A DNA stretch of 64,000 nucleotides from Nemopilema nomurai (Eukaryota > Cnidaria > Scyphozoa > Rhizostomeae > Rhizostomatidae): NCBI GenBank assembly GCA_003864495.1, contig ML133454.1, positions 2,251,684 to 2,315,683 on the forward strand, read 5' to 3'. A model generated the notes under the pieces. It searched no databases and had not been told where the DNA came from. It saw nothing but the letters and a program-made list of their open reading frames with translations. The position numbers and the translations under genes were made by a program. Shown here piece by piece: positions 62,124 through 64,000 of the stretch. Position 1 is the first letter of the stretch. Every line of letters begins with the position of its first letter.

Positions 62124-63290
62124 TTATTTATTTTTGGAAATATGATAAGGTCGAAAACAGTCTATACAAAGAAAAATGTCACATTTGCAACACCTGTATG
62201 ACACTTTCTTGCCACATTCATTTTTGCAGCAGCTTCTTTTGCTAGAACTAATAACAAAGTGCTGAACACCATCAAACCCCACTGATGAATAAGGCTGTTG
62301 GCGTAACTCTCTCTCTTTCTGGCAGTAAACGATCCTATGAGATCTTGAAAAAGACCCCTTTTGCCCAATTTTCATTGCGTTGGGTTGATTTTGCTGAATT
62401 ATCTAGGTATTCACAACAGCTCCTTTTAGCAGATCAAGAAAAACTGGAACCCACCACCTGTAAGATTTTCTTGAAATGCTGTTGTAGTTTATCGGTTTAT
62501 CATTTCACCTGGTTGAAGCTTTGCTTCTTTAACTTCATTTTGGACCCCGGTTCTATAAGGGCGAATTGTTGCTGTGGCATATATGCCCCTTTCATACAGT
62601 TTGGCAATAAGTGGAATGGAGGAAAAGAAGTTATCAAAGAAAAGCATCCATGGCTGGCCAAGTTGCAAATGCTCTGTCATATGTAGAACGACATTCTCAC
62701 CAAGACCAAACTCTCTTTCTTCCTTTTCACCTGTGTAGATATCGAAAGTATATAGATATCCAGAAATGGAATCTACAAGCTTCCACATCTTGAAACCCCA
62801 TTTATTTGGCTTGTCCTTCATATAATGTTTCAAAGGGCTCCTTCCAGTGAAGGAAGTCTTGCCCTCATCAGTACTGTTCTGTTGATGGGGCACCCAACAC
62901 CTTTGGAACGGTTGCTGAAGCAAGTTCATAACAGGCCTCACTTTTTGCAATTTATAATGATTTTATGACCTTTTGGTAATGCAGCCCTGTTGTCATTGCA
63001 ATGAAGAAACCTGAATATGTCTCTGTAACGATGATAACTTAAAACAGTTTTTACTCTTTCTTGTCCCAGCTCTTCATACCAATGGTCTTTGAGCTCTCCA
63101 AGAGAACATAGGCCAATGAAGATAAGACACCCGAGAAATGCTCTCATCTCCACAACTGTGTCTGGTTCTCATCTATCTTTCGAAGATGGTGAGGTTAAGG
63201 AGTGCATACCTGTTTGTTTCGTAACTAATTGCTCCAAAAATTCTAACGTGGATAGTAACTCAAAAAATACAACAGCAGCTGTACCTTCTT
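62124..63290 (-). pseudogene. piggyBac transposase pseudogene
   Basis: A cut-and-paste transposase of the piggyBac (DDE_Tnp_1_7) family. From about 63290 downwards: VFFELLSTLEFLEQLVTKQT, a TGA, then VEMRAFLGCLIFIGLCSLGE and YRDIFRFLHCNDNRAALPKG. A frame change at about 62940 leads to MQKVRPVMNLLQQPFQRCW, then STDEGKTSFTGRSPLKHYM with the first catalytic Asp, KWGFKMWKLVDSISGYLYTF, and MLFFDNFFSSIPLIAKLYER with the second catalytic Asp, up to 62489. The section that should hold the third catalytic Asp is replaced by about 110 bp with stops. A Cys-rich C-terminal finger follows at 62124-62240 (CCKNECGKKVSYRCCKCDIF). One nonsense codon, one frame change and this deletion make it inactive. Confidence 0.9.
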
Positions 63291-63774
63291 CGTCCTTGTG
63301 TTTTTCTTTTCTCTCTTGGCCCTACATGCTGCATGGTGTTGCTTTAACAAAACAGTTAACAAACAATACTTTCTCAGACTCTGTAATGCTCTAATCTCCT
63401 CGATTTTTGTTTCAAATTCACGTTCAAATTTTTGTTATTGGATAAAAGACTTCTAGTTTTTGTTGCATCTCTGTCCTGCAAATGATGCGTACGCCATAAT
63501 TTATCAGCAAACAAGAAAATATCTGCCTCTACCCCCGAACCAACGATCTGGGCGTTTGGAAACAGAGGACTCAGAAAGAGTCATGGCGAGTTTTTCAACG
63601 ACACTTTTCAAATTTCGATCTCCAGTTACGGCGGCAACAGGGCTTGTGACGACAGCGTTGCTTGGGTACGAAGATTTTGGCTTTACCCAGGGGTGGATCC
63701 GTTTGTAATTTGCTCGTGGATTTCTTCCCTCTTAGCTAAATCCAGTGCTTGCATTAATGTTTTAGGGCCCGAAA

Positions 63775-64000
63775 TCAATACCAATAGTCACTAAATCTTT
63801 GGCTCCACATAAATTCGGCCAGATAGTCTTCAATCATTTCTCGGTTTGTCGGACCGTACATGGCCTTGAATTTGGATTTTGCCCTCTGCCACATTGCCTC
63901 TACTCTGTTCGTTGTTACCCCTGCTAAAGGGGCAACGAAATTCAAAGTGTAATTCACAGTGCTATGGGCATACCCCAACTGTGGTAGGTTCCGATATGCT
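63775..64000 (-). pseudogene. Merlin / ISXO2-like transposase, C-terminal part (runs off the window)
   Basis: The minus strand from the window edge reads RNLPQLGYAHSTVNYTLNF, then GVTTNRVEAMWQRAKSKFKA and PTNREMIEDYLAEFMWSQRF, ending at 63775. The N-R-V-E-x-M-W box with the last catalytic Glu, and the closing YLAEFMW, are characteristic of the ISXO2-like/IS1016 superfamily (Merlin elements). The visible part has no stop, but the rest lies outside, so intactness is unknown. Confidence 0.75.

Noticed and set aside
63460..63708. 82-codon plus-strand ORF between the piggyBac and Merlin relics
   Set aside because: No similarity or splice context; it lies between transposon fragments and is probably chance.

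Overview
This is a stretch of nuclear DNA from an animal. It is AT-rich and dense with introns, and the recognisable genes are split by canonical GT-AG introns. The gene content (a Ras guanine-nucleotide exchange factor of the RASGRF type, the cohesin loader MAU2, the NuRD subunit GATAD2/p66, mitochondrial SDHAF4 and a Bcl-2 family exon) is metazoan. The mobile-element relics are Penelope-like with GIY-YIG, piggyBac, Merlin/ISXO2-like, PIF/Harbinger-like and a SAP/HMGXB3-like transposon protein. Together with the divergence of the proteins from human, they suggest a non-bilaterian or slowly evolving invertebrate; a cnidarian is my best guess, by inference only. No bacterial features are present.

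Layout. 1-8.2 kb: the 3' part of a RASGRF gene (+), with eleven coding exons from the end of the region before the REM domain to the CDC25 stop codon. 10.1-27.4 kb: a complete MAU2 gene (+) with 18 recognisable coding exons; its introns carry three unrelated minisatellites and a decayed minus-strand coding relic. 30.0-37.4 kb: GATAD2 (+) with only two coding exons. 37.4-45.0 kb: AT-rich sequence with no supported gene. 45.0-45.4 kb: SDHAF4 (-). 45.4-57.3 kb: gene-poor, with transposon debris, including an inverted-repeat-flanked block and a dead Penelope-like element. 57.4-64 kb: minus-strand material, namely an unidentified exon, a Bcl-2 family exon with an in-frame TGA before its tail anchor, a SAP/HMGXB3-like transposon relic, a short Harbinger derivative, a piggyBac pseudogene and the end of a Merlin-like transposase.

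How the genes relate. MAU2 and GATAD2 lie head-to-tail in the same order and orientation as MAU2-GATAD2A in human 19p13.11, so the pair may be an ancient microsyntenic block; both act on chromatin (cohesin loading and NuRD). The other genes share no obvious pathway. I see no clearly new biological system. The observations most worth following are the Bcl-2 exon with an in-frame TGA, the MAU2-GATAD2 linkage, the almost intronless GATAD2, and several unassigned coding relics. Exon borders were read by eye from reading frame, splice signals and remembered family sequences; no search was run.
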